A DNA stretch of 6,087 nucleotides from positions 1 to 6,087 of the forward strand of contig JABFXM010000249.1 of assembly GCA_013361745.1 (NCBI GenBank). The letters are read 5' to 3'. Below, piece after piece: positions 1 through 5,139 of this stretch (position 1 is its first letter; the number at the start of each line of letters is the position of its first letter). The notes beneath the pieces were generated by a model. It did not search any database. It was not told where the DNA came from and saw only the letters and a program-made list of their open reading frames with translations. The stretch comes from Gemmatimonadaceae bacterium. GTDB taxonomy: Bacteria > Gemmatimonadota > Gemmatimonadetes > Gemmatimonadales > Gemmatimonadaceae. The translations under genes and the position numbers were made by a program.

Positions 1-743
1 AGGCGTGCGCGCCCGGCGCGCGTTCCGCCGCGGACGGGGACCGCCGGCACGTCGTGGTCGATCTCGCAGCGCGCGACCTCGGCGGCGACGTCGACGCGCG
101 AGAGATCGAGCGCGTCGATCTCGAGCGCGGCGAGCAGCGCGAGAGGGAAGTCGCGGCGCGGTGGACGATCGGCGACCGGCTCGAGCGAGATGTCGCGCAG
201 CTTCGCGAGCTTCGGCCGGATCGTGCGCGCCGCATACTCCTCGCGCGGGATCATCGCGGCGGGGATGACGCCGACCGAGTCGACGGCGACGACGCGACAG
301 GGCGCGCTCGCCGCGAGGCGCGCCGTGCGCTCGGCGACCCCGCCGGTCGGACACGAGTCGGTGACGACGACGCACGCACGTCCGACCGCCCGCTCGAGCG
401 CGCGCGAGCGCTCGATCTTCCGGCGACGGAGGATGAAGCGGAACGTGTAGCCGGCCGCGTCCGCCGCCCGTGCGACATCCTGCGCGCCCTGGATCGCGAA
501 GGTGTGCGTCCGATCCGACGCATGCTCCCCCTCGCAATCGAGCTCGTGGAGGATGAGCAGCGGCCGATTGAGCCGGTCCGCCTCGAGCGTCGCGTAGCGG
601 AGCGCCCAGTTCTCGTGGATGCGCTGGGTGCTCTGCATGAGGTAGAGCACCAGCTCCCCTTCGGGGACGAGGCGCATCTCGTTCACGCGCGCACAGCGCT
701 GCGCGAGCTGGTCGCGGACGTACGGGGAGCCGAGTGGGTGCAT
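1..743 (-). CDS. Class II-type DNA photolyase, N-terminal part (3' end beyond the left edge)
   Basis: Read on the minus strand, an open frame runs from ATG 743-741 to the window edge, giving 247 residues and no stop. The family binds FAD and an antenna chromophore and uses blue light to split UV-made cyclobutane pyrimidine dimers in DNA. Visible family marks are LVLYLMQSTQRIHENWALRYA at about residues 31-51 (usual form VLYWM..QR..DNWAL), RPLLILHELDC at 60-70, ASDRTHTFAIQG at 75-86, ACVVVTDS at 123-130, and EEYAARTIRPKL at 168-179, the class II signature that follows the antenna domain. CEIDHDVPAVPVRGG at 226-240 also fits. The family is usually about 450-500 residues, so the FAD-binding half lies outside. 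The usual VLYWM Trp is Leu here, and the stretch after VVVTD is divergent. The frame stays open upstream to ATG 845, but I chose 743 because GGAG precedes it and the family alignment starts near it. Class is fairly sure; activity cannot be judged from half a protein. Confidence 0.85.
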   Translation of the reverse strand, partial: MHPLGSPYVRDQLAQRCARVNEMRLVPEGELVLYLMQSTQRIHENWALRYATLEADRLNRPLLILHELDCEGEHASDRTHTFAIQGAQDVARAADAAGYTFRFILRRRKIERSRALERAVGRACVVVTDSCPTGGVAERTARLAASAPCRVVAVDSVGVIPAAMIPREEYAARTIRPKLAKLRDISLEPVADRPPRRDFPLALLAALEIDALDLSRVDVAAEVARCEIDHDVPAVPVRGGTRAGRAR

Positions 744-831
744 GCGGCTCCAACGGAAAGTGCGCGATGATGGTTCCTGCGGCCCAGGCCGGCTCGGGAG
801 GGCCAGGAGGCACGAGGCAACGACGAGACAC

Positions 832-913
832 GAGGCTATTGTCATGACTTCTGAGACAGATGGCAGTAGTCACCGTGACACTAGCCTCATGCCCCATGGT
901 CATTCCCCATGAC
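832..913. promoter_or_regulatory. Cluster of GTCA/TGAC dyads and repeats upstream of the photolyase gene
   Basis: Three dyads with GTCA...TGAC arms lie in a row: GTCATGAC (841-848), GTCACcGTGAC (869-879) and GTCAT-N5-ATGAC (899-913). Their centres are about 30 and 32 bp apart, close to three helical turns. Across them lies an imperfect inverted repeat, 832-844 against 876-888, with 12 of 13 bases pairing. A 13-bp tandem repeat (887-899 and 900-912) overlaps the third dyad. The cluster is 90-170 bp upstream of the photolyase start and 40-120 bp upstream of the tRNA-Ala -35 box. It is probably an operator region, but no known regulator site is recognised. Confidence 0.4.
887..912. repeat. 13-bp tandem direct repeat
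   Basis: TCATGCCCCATGG (887-899) is followed directly by TCATTCCCCATGA (900-912), with 11 of 13 positions identical. The copies are adjacent with no spacer and lie in non-coding sequence between the photolyase and tRNA-Ala. Short in-phase repeats in such a place are often protein-binding half-sites, but the function here is unknown. Confidence 0.6.
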
Positions 914-950
914 AGTATCGTTCGTGACGCTACCCACCGGTTGCGCGTCC

Positions 951-979
951 TTGACTCGATGGGTGGGTCCCGCTACTTT
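951..979 (+). promoter_or_regulatory. Sigma-70-type promoter for tRNA-Ala
   Basis: TTGACT (951-956) is separated by exactly 17 bp from TACTTT (974-979), a good match to the housekeeping -35/-10 pair and conspicuous in such GC-rich DNA. Transcription would start near 986, about 78 nt before tRNA-Ala. A small dyad, GCTAC-TTTG-GTAGC (972-985), overlaps the -10 box and could be an operator. Confidence 0.7.
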
Positions 980-989
980 GGTAGCATCG

Positions 990-1013
990 GCGGCCCCGCC
1001 CAAGCGGGGCCGC
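990..1013 (+). other. Strong hairpin in the tRNA-Ala 5' leader
   Basis: GCGGCCCCGC (990-999) pairs perfectly with GCGGGGCCGC (1004-1013) around a CCAA loop, giving a ten-pair, nearly all-GC stem. It would form within the first nucleotides of the transcript from the promoter at 951-979. No T-run follows, so it is unlikely to be a terminator. It may protect the 5' end or help separate the leader from the tRNA fold. Confidence 0.6.
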
Positions 1014-1063
1014 TGTGCTTCCCGCGAGCGGTGCAATCACGGCACGAGCTACGAGGGATGAGA

Positions 1064-1136
1064 GGGGCTGTAGCTCAGTTGGGAGAGCGCTGCAATCGCA
1101 CTGCAGAGGTCAGGGGTTCGACTCCCCTCAGCTCCA
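1064..1136 (+). tRNA. tRNA-Ala, anticodon CGC (reads GCG)
   Basis: The 73-nt cloverleaf is complete. Acceptor GGGGCTG (1064-1070) pairs with CAGCTCC (1129-1135) with one G-U pair. The D-arm is GCTC/GAGC around an 8-nt loop. The anticodon stem CTGCA/TGCAG encloses loop ATCGCAC, with T33 followed by anticodon CGC. The T-arm is AGGGG/CCCCT with loop TTCGACT. The discriminator base is A at 1136. CCA is not encoded, because CTC follows, so it must be added afterwards. GGGGCTGTAGCTCAG is the usual bacterial tRNA-Ala opening. In a GC-rich genome the GCG codon is heavily used, which suits a dedicated CGC isoacceptor with a strong promoter. Confidence 0.96.
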
Positions 1137-1271
1137 CTCGGCAGCAAGCACGGCTGGCACGCTTCTGGCCTTGTCCGGTAGATGGTTGCCCGCCGCTGTT
1201 CGGTAGGACATAGAGTTCCAATGACAGCGAGCGTGGCACGTCTCCGGCGGGTTTCCTCGCCACGAGAGACA
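1137..1271. other. Non-coding stretch between tRNA-Ala and the terminator hairpin
   Basis: I see no gene here with credible start, family match or coding character. The open frames crossing it also run through tRNA-Ala and are shadows. Short inverted segments exist (CGTGGC near 1231 against GCCACG near 1258; TGTCC near 1170 against GGACA near 1205), so the trailer RNA could fold, but nothing resembles a known small RNA. Confidence 0.4.
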
Positions 1272-1304
1272 GAACGGCGCGCCCCCTCAGGGGGCGCGCC
1301 GTTC
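1272..1304. terminator. 15-bp perfect hairpin between convergent transcripts
   Basis: GAACGGCGCGCCCCC (1272-1286) pairs without mismatch with GGGGGCGCGCCGTTC (1290-1304) around a TCA loop. It starts 19 bp past the stop of the minus-strand DinB gene and lies 135 bp after tRNA-Ala, exactly where a shared terminator for two converging transcripts would sit. Neither side has a proper T-run, so this is a non-classical terminator or an RNA 3'-end stabiliser. Its position argues for a role at transcript ends. Confidence 0.65.
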
Positions 1305-1323
1305 GGCGGTTGAGCCGACCACT

Positions 1324-1830
1324 TCACCAGCTGTCGCCCCCGCCCGGCGGAGGCCAGGAGCCGAGGACCTTTCGCAGCTGCACGAGCTGCCCGGCGTGGT
1401 AGCCGTTGTGGAGGGCGAGCCCGTTCAGTGTCCCGAGGCGGGTCTTGCCGGCGAGAGTCGGCCCCGTCTCGCCTAACGGCGCCGCGCTCACCGCGCGTTC
1501 GGCATCCGCGAGCCCGCGCGTGAACGCGTCCACGACGTCGCGCCATTCGCGCTCGTTCGCCGGCGCGACGGGACCCGGCCAGCCTTCGCTGTCGTGCGGC
1601 GGCGTCGGCGCGTGGTGTCCGGCGAGACGCGCGAGATAGCGGTCCTGCCAGTACACCATGTGCGCGAGGAGCTGGAGCGCCGAGTGCTCGAAGCCGTGCG
1701 GCACCTGGCCGGCGAGCCGCCAGTCGAGCGCGTCCACCGCGCGCAGCGGATCGACGAACTGTCCGTGGCCGCGAAGCGCGCGACGCAGCTCCTCGGCGAG
1801 GACGTCGCTGTCGACGACGTGCGTCGCCAT
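1324..1830 (-). CDS. DinB-superfamily protein
   Basis: It encodes 168 residues, the normal size for the DinB/YfiT four-helix-bundle superfamily, whose members usually bind a divalent metal through three histidines and include thiol transferases and many proteins of unknown substrate. The expected histidines are present: H57 in LLAHMVYWQDRYLARL (about 54-69), and H141 and H145 in LALHNGYHAGQLVQLRKVLG (138-157), the most typical motif of the family, followed by SWPPP. No signal peptide is seen, so it should be cytosolic. ATG 1830-1828 shares one base with the stop of the upstream lipoprotein gene, and GGGAG lies about 9 nt before it, so it is translated second in a two-gene operon. Leu119 uses TTA, a very rare codon here. 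Substrate is unknown. Confidence 0.88.
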   Translation of the reverse strand: MATHVVDSDVLAEELRRALRGHGQFVDPLRAVDALDWRLAGQVPHGFEHSALQLLAHMVYWQDRYLARLAGHHAPTPPHDSEGWPGPVAPANEREWRDVVDAFTRGLADAERAVSAAPLGETGPTLAGKTRLGTLNGLALHNGYHAGQLVQLRKVLGSWPPPGGGDSW

Positions 1831-3164
1831 CAGCGGTCGCTCCCGCCGCTGAACGACGCGTCGCCCAGCTGGCTCGCGAGATCGGCGCCGAGGGCGAAGA
1901 TCGCGTCGGCGAAGAAGCGGTCCTTCTGCTGCTCGACGCGAACGGTGACGTCGCTCATCGCCGAGCTGCCCAACGACGAGAGCCAGCGGACGATCGCCGC
2001 CTCCTGCACTTCCATGTGGAAGTCGCGAACGATCGAGGTCTGCCCGTCGGCGGAGGCGCGGGCGACCACGCGCATCGCGATTCCCTCGCCGGTGAACGGC
2101 CGATGGAGCGCGCTGCTCATGAGATGGTCGACGGCGAGCGGGAAGCGCCAGTCCGGCTCGTGACGCCAGTGGATGCTCCATCCGCGCTCGGTGGACGTGC
2201 GCACCGGGACGACGTCGGCGAGCAGGTGGTTCGCCCCGACGTTGAAGATCGCGAGCTTTCCGTTGAAGCTCATGCGCATGCGCAGCGAGTCCGGGGGAGT
2301 CGCGCGCGCCGCGCCGACGAGCGGCTGCAGCACGCCGTCGCGCGTCCTCACCCTCACGTGCAGCACCTCGTCGTCCGCGAGAAGCCTCGCGAACGGCGTT
2401 CCCTGGTAGTCCTCGAGGACGATGTCGTAGCGCGCGGGGGCAGTGTACTTCGCGAGATACCTCGCGAAGTCGGGATACGCCGCGGCGAGGCGATCGGGAT
2501 GCATCGAGACGCGGAAGGAGACCGCGGTCGAGCGGTCGGCGTAGACGGTCGTCGCGACCGAATCCATGTCGAAGAGGCGGCCGAGTGCGGCGGTGGTGCG
2601 TGGCAGCGCGCGTCGCGCGAGCGCCCGCACGTCGGCGCCCGAGCGTCCTTCGGCGGCGGCGAGAAAGCGCAGCCGCATCGCGTCGATCTGTTGCGGAGTC
2701 GCGGCACCGACCGCCAGCTCGTCGCTCGAGCGCCACTCGTACGCGTCGCCGCCGAGCGCGCGGAGATGCATGACGTGGCGCGATTCGCCGACGTGCGCTG
2801 GAGGGGGCGCATCGCCGCGGACCTCGAGCATGTAGCGCCCGTCGGCGAGCGGTGCGCCCGCGACGACGAGAGTGCGGAGCGGACCGTTGCGCGCGGTCCA
2901 GACGACGGTGTCGTCGAAGATGCGGGACGGGACGAGCGAGCCGCGGACGTAGCGGGGGCGGACTTCCTTGAGACGCGGGCCGCGGGTGAGAGGGCCGAGG
3001 CGGAGGGCGAGGGCGCGGAAGAAGTCCTCGCTGTTGGCGCGGGCCTCGGCGTCGGTGCGTCCCATCGTCGCGGCGGGCGAGGAGCCGCAGGCGGTGAGGA
3101 GAAGGAGAGCGAGCGCGCGCGCCGTGAGGCGAGCGCGGCGTGGCGGGCGCGCGGGAGTGATCAC
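1830..3164 (-). CDS. Putative lipoprotein of unknown function
   Basis: It encodes 444 residues and is the first gene of an operon with the DinB-family gene. I do not recognise a domain. The start is GTG 3164-3162, the only start codon I find upstream of the signal peptide; no clear ribosome binding site precedes it. The N-terminus is a textbook lipoprotein signal: basic PPRRARLTAR (7-16), hydrophobic ALALLLL (17-23), then lipobox L23-T24-A25-C26, followed by GSS. The mature protein should be lipid-anchored on the outer side of the cytoplasmic membrane or moved to the outer membrane. The rest is a soluble mix of charged and beta-type segments with no other membrane helix, and the only cysteine I see is the lipobox one. 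A metabolic link to the DinB protein cannot be inferred from the sequence. Existence of the gene is supported by frame length, signal peptide and operon overlap. Confidence 0.85.
   Translation of the reverse strand: MITPARPPRRARLTARALALLLLTACGSSPAATMGRTDAEARANSEDFFRALALRLGPLTRGPRLKEVRPRYVRGSLVPSRIFDDTVVWTARNGPLRTLVVAGAPLADGRYMLEVRGDAPPPAHVGESRHVMHLRALGGDAYEWRSSDELAVGAATPQQIDAMRLRFLAAAEGRSGADVRALARRALPRTTAALGRLFDMDSVATTVYADRSTAVSFRVSMHPDRLAAAYPDFARYLAKYTAPARYDIVLEDYQGTPFARLLADDEVLHVRVRTRDGVLQPLVGAARATPPDSLRMRMSFNGKLAIFNVGANHLLADVVPVRTSTERGWSIHWRHEPDWRFPLAVDHLMSSALHRPFTGEGIAMRVVARASADGQTSIVRDFHMEVQEAAIVRWLSSLGSSAMSDVTVRVEQQKDRFFADAIFALGADLASQLGDASFSGGSDR
2447..2470. repeat. Perfect 10-bp inverted repeat inside the lipoprotein gene
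   Basis: ACTTCGCGAG (2447-2456) and CTCGCGAAGT (2461-2470) are perfect reverse complements with ATAC between. It falls in the codons for DFARYLAKY of the lipoprotein, and the mRNA would form a stable hairpin there. It may only reflect GC-ending codon bias. Confidence 0.5.
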
Positions 3165-3222
3165 GACGGAAAGATGGCGGCGGGAACGCGCGCGGGAGAG
3201 TGGGTGCGGGGTAGTTCCGGGG

Positions 3223-3251
3223 TTGCTTGGAGGGTGGGCGCGGCTTATTTT
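3223..3251 (+). promoter_or_regulatory. Probable promoter for tRNA-Gln
   Basis: TTGCTT (3223-3228) and TATTTT (3246-3251) are 17 bp apart and stand out as the only AT-rich spot in this GC-rich gap. The start would fall near 3258, about 27 nt before tRNA-Gln. The lipoprotein operon promoter must lie in the same 120-bp gap on the other strand, but I could not pick it out. Confidence 0.5.
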
Positions 3252-3258
3252 TCTGGTC

Positions 3259-3272
3259 CGTCCGCGAGGACG
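3259..3272 (+). other. Short GCGA-loop hairpin in the tRNA-Gln leader
   Basis: CGTCC (3259-3263) pairs with GGACG (3268-3272) around GCGA, a GNRA-type tetraloop. It would form the first bases of the tRNA-Gln precursor and end 12 nt before the mature 5' end, where RNase P cuts. Confidence 0.4.
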
Positions 3273-3284
3273 CGCAAGTCACGC

Positions 3285-3357
3285 TGCCCCTTGGTGTAAC
3301 TGGCAACACGCCTGACTCTGGATCAGGAGAGTCCTGGTTCGACCCCAGGAGGGGCAA
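3285..3357 (+). tRNA. tRNA-Gln, anticodon CTG (reads CAG)
   Basis: The 73-nt cloverleaf is complete. Acceptor TGCCCCT (3285-3291) pairs perfectly with AGGGGCA (3350-3356). The D-arm is GTGT/ACAC around AACTGGCA. The anticodon stem CCTGA/TCAGG encloses CTCTGGA, with T33 then anticodon CTG. The T-arm is CCTGG/CCAGG with loop TTCGACC. The discriminator is A at 3357, and CCA is not encoded (CTC follows). The opening TGGCCCC/TGCCCC type and the TGGTGTAA D-arm are usual for glutamine tRNAs. Its 3' end lies 88 bp from the end of a tyrosine recombinase gene, so it is the likely integration target of that module. Confidence 0.96.
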
Positions 3358-3359
3358 CT

Positions 3360-3404
3360 CGAGACCCGGCAAGCACTTCCCGTGCTGCCGGGTCTCGTCG
3401 TTTT
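3360..3404 (+). terminator. Intrinsic terminator after tRNA-Gln
   Basis: The arm starting at 3360 (CGAGACCCGGC, one bulged A, then AGCAC) pairs with GTGCTGCCGGGTCTCG (3382-3397) around TTCCC. This makes a 16-pair stem with one bulge. TCG and TTTT (3401-3404) follow. It begins 3 nt after the tRNA. On the minus strand no T-run follows, so it should act mainly on the tRNA transcript. If the module integrated into the tRNA 3' end, this terminator would have come with the element. Confidence 0.85.
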
Positions 3405-3411
3405 CTGCCCG

Positions 3412-3433
3412 TGGTATAGTTTTGGTATAGTTT
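3412..3433. repeat. Exact 11-bp tandem repeat beside the integrase gene
   Basis: TGGTATAGTTT occurs twice back to back (3412-3422 and 3423-3433) between the tRNA-Gln terminator and the 3' end of the integrase. It is unusually AT-rich for this window. The 11-bp period puts both copies on the same face of the helix. Direct repeats close to an integrase gene and the tRNA end of an element are commonly arm-type integrase or excisionase binding sites, which is my preferred reading. I saw no other copy in the window. Confidence 0.6.
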
Positions 3434-3445
3434 CTCGCCCGAAGT

Positions 3446-4750
3446 CTACCGCTCCAACGACTTCGGGAGATCCGCGCGCTTCTTCTCCGCGCGCTTCCGC
3501 GGCTCGCTCATCACCTCGAGCAATGCCGCCTCGTCGGCGTGCTGGTAGCACGTGAGCAACGTCGTCACGTCCTTCCATCCGCCGGCATCTGCCACCGCCT
3601 TCAGTGGCAGGTGCATGCGCTCGCTCGCCCACTTCCGGCGGTAGGGATGCCACAATCCGCCGGCGAGCTTCGGCAGATTCGCCTTCCGCTCCGCCGCGGC
3701 GAGCCACTGTGTGAGCAGATCGGCGGGCATCGCGTGGCGAGGCTCTCGCACGCTCGGGAACACGCGTCCGGTCAATGCGCCGAGCTGCTTCCGGAATCCC
3801 GCCAGCTCCTCCAGCAACGCGTTAGGCACCGGGATCACGGATTCGACGCCCTTCTTGTCGTATTCGGCTCGCCAGCGGATCGTACCCGCGCCGAAGTCGA
3901 TGTCCTCCCATGACAGGGCGACGATCGCACCGCGCCGCCTGCCGGTTCCCTCGGCGAGGACGAGCGCGAGCTCGAGCCGGAGCCACTTCGCCCGCTCGCG
4001 ATCGGTCGTGGCCTGCGCCGCGAGATTCCGCAGCGCTTCTCGTGTCGCGAGAAACCGCTCCCACGATGCGACTGGCCGCACGGGGTTCTTCTCCCGGTCC
4101 ACCCGCAGCCCATCGAGCGGATTCCGCTCGAGCCACCGCGGGCCGGCGGGATCTGAATCCGACGCGGGCACCCCGCACGCCCAGCGCAGCATCGCTCGGA
4201 GCAGCACGAGATCGGCGTGCACCGTCCGCTGCCCCACGCGCTCAGTCTTCTTCCCCTTCGCGTACCGGATCCCGCCGGCACGCCGCGCTACACCATAGTT
4301 CAACACGTCGCGCGGCGTGAGTGTGCGAACGTCGCGCGTCGTTCCGAAGTACGCGAGAAGTACGGGGGCCCGGTACTCGACGTCCTGCCGTGTGTGCGCC
4401 TTGTTGTCGAGAAACGTCCCGCACTCGCTCCGGAACCGCCGCCACAGCTCACCCAGCGGGACCGGGCCCGAGATCACGCGGCGCCCACCTTCCTGCGGCA
4501 TGCGCAGCTCGTGCGCCGCGTACTGTCCCGGCCCGCCGCCCGTGATCAGCGCGGCGTAGAGCTGCCGCCCCAATCGCTCCGCCTCGCCGCGGTCCCGCGT
4601 GCCTAACGCGACGCGGTCGGGCCCCTGGTAGAACATTCCATCCTTTCGCTTCTGAAACAGCCGGACGCGTGTCCCACGCTCGCCGAGCGAGCAGGTCCAC
4701 GCGCCCGTATCCGTCTGGCGCCACTCGCTGCGCCGCAGGGGTTGCGTCAT
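3446..4750 (-). CDS. Tyrosine-type site-specific recombinase (integrase)
   Basis: It encodes 434 residues, a usual length for phage- or island-type integrases. The N-terminal part (about 1-70) looks like the small arm-binding region, and 98-195 is the helical core-binding domain (GELWRRFRSE through LLRAMLRWA). The catalytic domain (about 230-415) shows ArgI in GTGRRRGAIVALSWEDID (R272 by alignment), Lys in EYDKKG (K299 or K300), H368 and R371 in WHPYRRKWASER, W392 in GGWKD and nucleophile Y402 in CYQHADE. All core catalytic positions are filled. The Glu common after ArgI is Ala275, and Arg372 replaces the usual His after HxxR. ATG 4750-4748 overlaps the stop of the HTH gene as ATGA, with a good GGAGG 9 nt ahead, so the two are co-translated. 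The gene points towards tRNA-Gln, its probable target. It could instead be a fixed remnant. Confidence 0.93.
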   Translation of the reverse strand: MTQPLRRSEWRQTDTGAWTCSLGERGTRVRLFQKRKDGMFYQGPDRVALGTRDRGEAERLGRQLYAALITGGGPGQYAAHELRMPQEGGRRVISGPVPLGELWRRFRSECGTFLDNKAHTRQDVEYRAPVLLAYFGTTRDVRTLTPRDVLNYGVARRAGGIRYAKGKKTERVGQRTVHADLVLLRAMLRWACGVPASDSDPAGPRWLERNPLDGLRVDREKNPVRPVASWERFLATREALRNLAAQATTDRERAKWLRLELALVLAEGTGRRRGAIVALSWEDIDFGAGTIRWRAEYDKKGVESVIPVPNALLEELAGFRKQLGALTGRVFPSVREPRHAMPADLLTQWLAAAERKANLPKLAGGLWHPYRRKWASERMHLPLKAVADAGGWKDVTTLLTCYQHADEAALLEVMSEPRKRAEKKRADLPKSLER

Positions 4751-5139
4751 GTCTGACGTCCTCCCCGCCGGCTCGAGAGCGTCCGGGCGTCGGCGATCGG
4801 ATCATAGCCGAGCCGATGGAGAGGAGCAACGCGGCGCGCTGCACGGATAGGCAAATCGCCGGCGCGCACGCGCGGAGCCCCGCGGCGGCCGATACTGAGG
4901 AGACGGCCAGCGCGGATGAGGCGGGCGAGGTGGCCGGCCGTATAGCCGGAGCGCCGCGCGGCCTGGGCCAAGGTCAGCGCCTCGCCGTCCCGCTCGACGA
5001 GTGCGCGCTCCATCCGGGCAACGGCCCACTCGAGCGCGCGCGCCCGGGATTCGTCGGCGAAGCTCTCGCGGAGCTCGGCGGCCTTCGCTCGGATCTCGTC
5101 GAGCGCCTGCTGCAACACGTCCATGGCCCGGTCCAGCAT
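4747..5139 (-). CDS. Small helix-turn-helix protein, probable excisionase/regulator of the integrase
   Basis: It encodes 130 residues. Residues 1-50 are strongly helical and charged (DVLQQALDEIRAKAAELRE, ALEWAVARMERALVER) and may form a coiled coil. Residues 54-98 are a MerR/excisionase-like winged HTH: LTLAQAARRSGYTAGHLARLIRAGRLLSIGRR then APRVRAGDLP, where the helices are followed by a basic wing. The tail (99-130) is basic and probably disordered. Small proteins of this kind often sit directly before integrase genes and steer excision or control int transcription. The ATGA overlap with the integrase supports a joint role. ATG 5139-5137 is the first start codon in frame; its ribosome binding site is poor, and ATG 5124-5122 is an alternative. 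That it is an excisionase is inference; that it binds DNA is likely. Confidence 0.8.
   Translation of the reverse strand: MLDRAMDVLQQALDEIRAKAAELRESFADESRARALEWAVARMERALVERDGEALTLAQAARRSGYTAGHLARLIRAGRLLSIGRRGAPRVRAGDLPIRAARRVAPLHRLGYDPIADARTLSSRRGGRQT
4760..4764 (-). promoter_or_regulatory. Ribosome binding site of the integrase gene
   Basis: On the minus strand GGAGG lies 9 nt before ATG 4750-4748, inside the last codons of the HTH gene. It is the best Shine-Dalgarno sequence in this operon and fixes the integrase start at the ATGA overlap. Confidence 0.7.

Noticed and set aside
54..770. Plus-strand open frame of 238 codons
   Set aside because: Antisense shadow of the photolyase gene; its composition (Arg, Asp, Glu, Ala, Val) is that of a mirrored GC-rich gene, with no family signal, while the minus strand gives clear photolyase motifs.
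990..1013. GC hairpin considered as a terminator
   Set aside because: No T-run on either side, and it lies just downstream of a strong promoter and upstream of the tRNA it serves, so termination there makes little sense.
860..1213. Open frames over the tRNA-Ala region on both strands
   Set aside because: They run through the tRNA cloverleaf and its leader hairpin and show no coding signature.
2016..3299. Plus-strand open frame of 427 codons
   Set aside because: Antisense to the lipoprotein gene and extending into the start of tRNA-Gln; biased composition and no recognisable domain. The minus-strand frame has a proper lipoprotein signal and operon overlap.
1324..3372. Full 682-codon minus-strand frame
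   Set aside because: Only its last 168 codons (from 1830) are the DinB-family gene. The upstream part is an Arg/Pro-rich out-of-frame reading of the lipoprotein gene and even crosses tRNA-Gln.
3279..3707. Minus-strand frame overlapping tRNA-Gln and the integrase 3' end
   Set aside because: Out of frame with the integrase, crosses the terminator and the tRNA, and has no family features.
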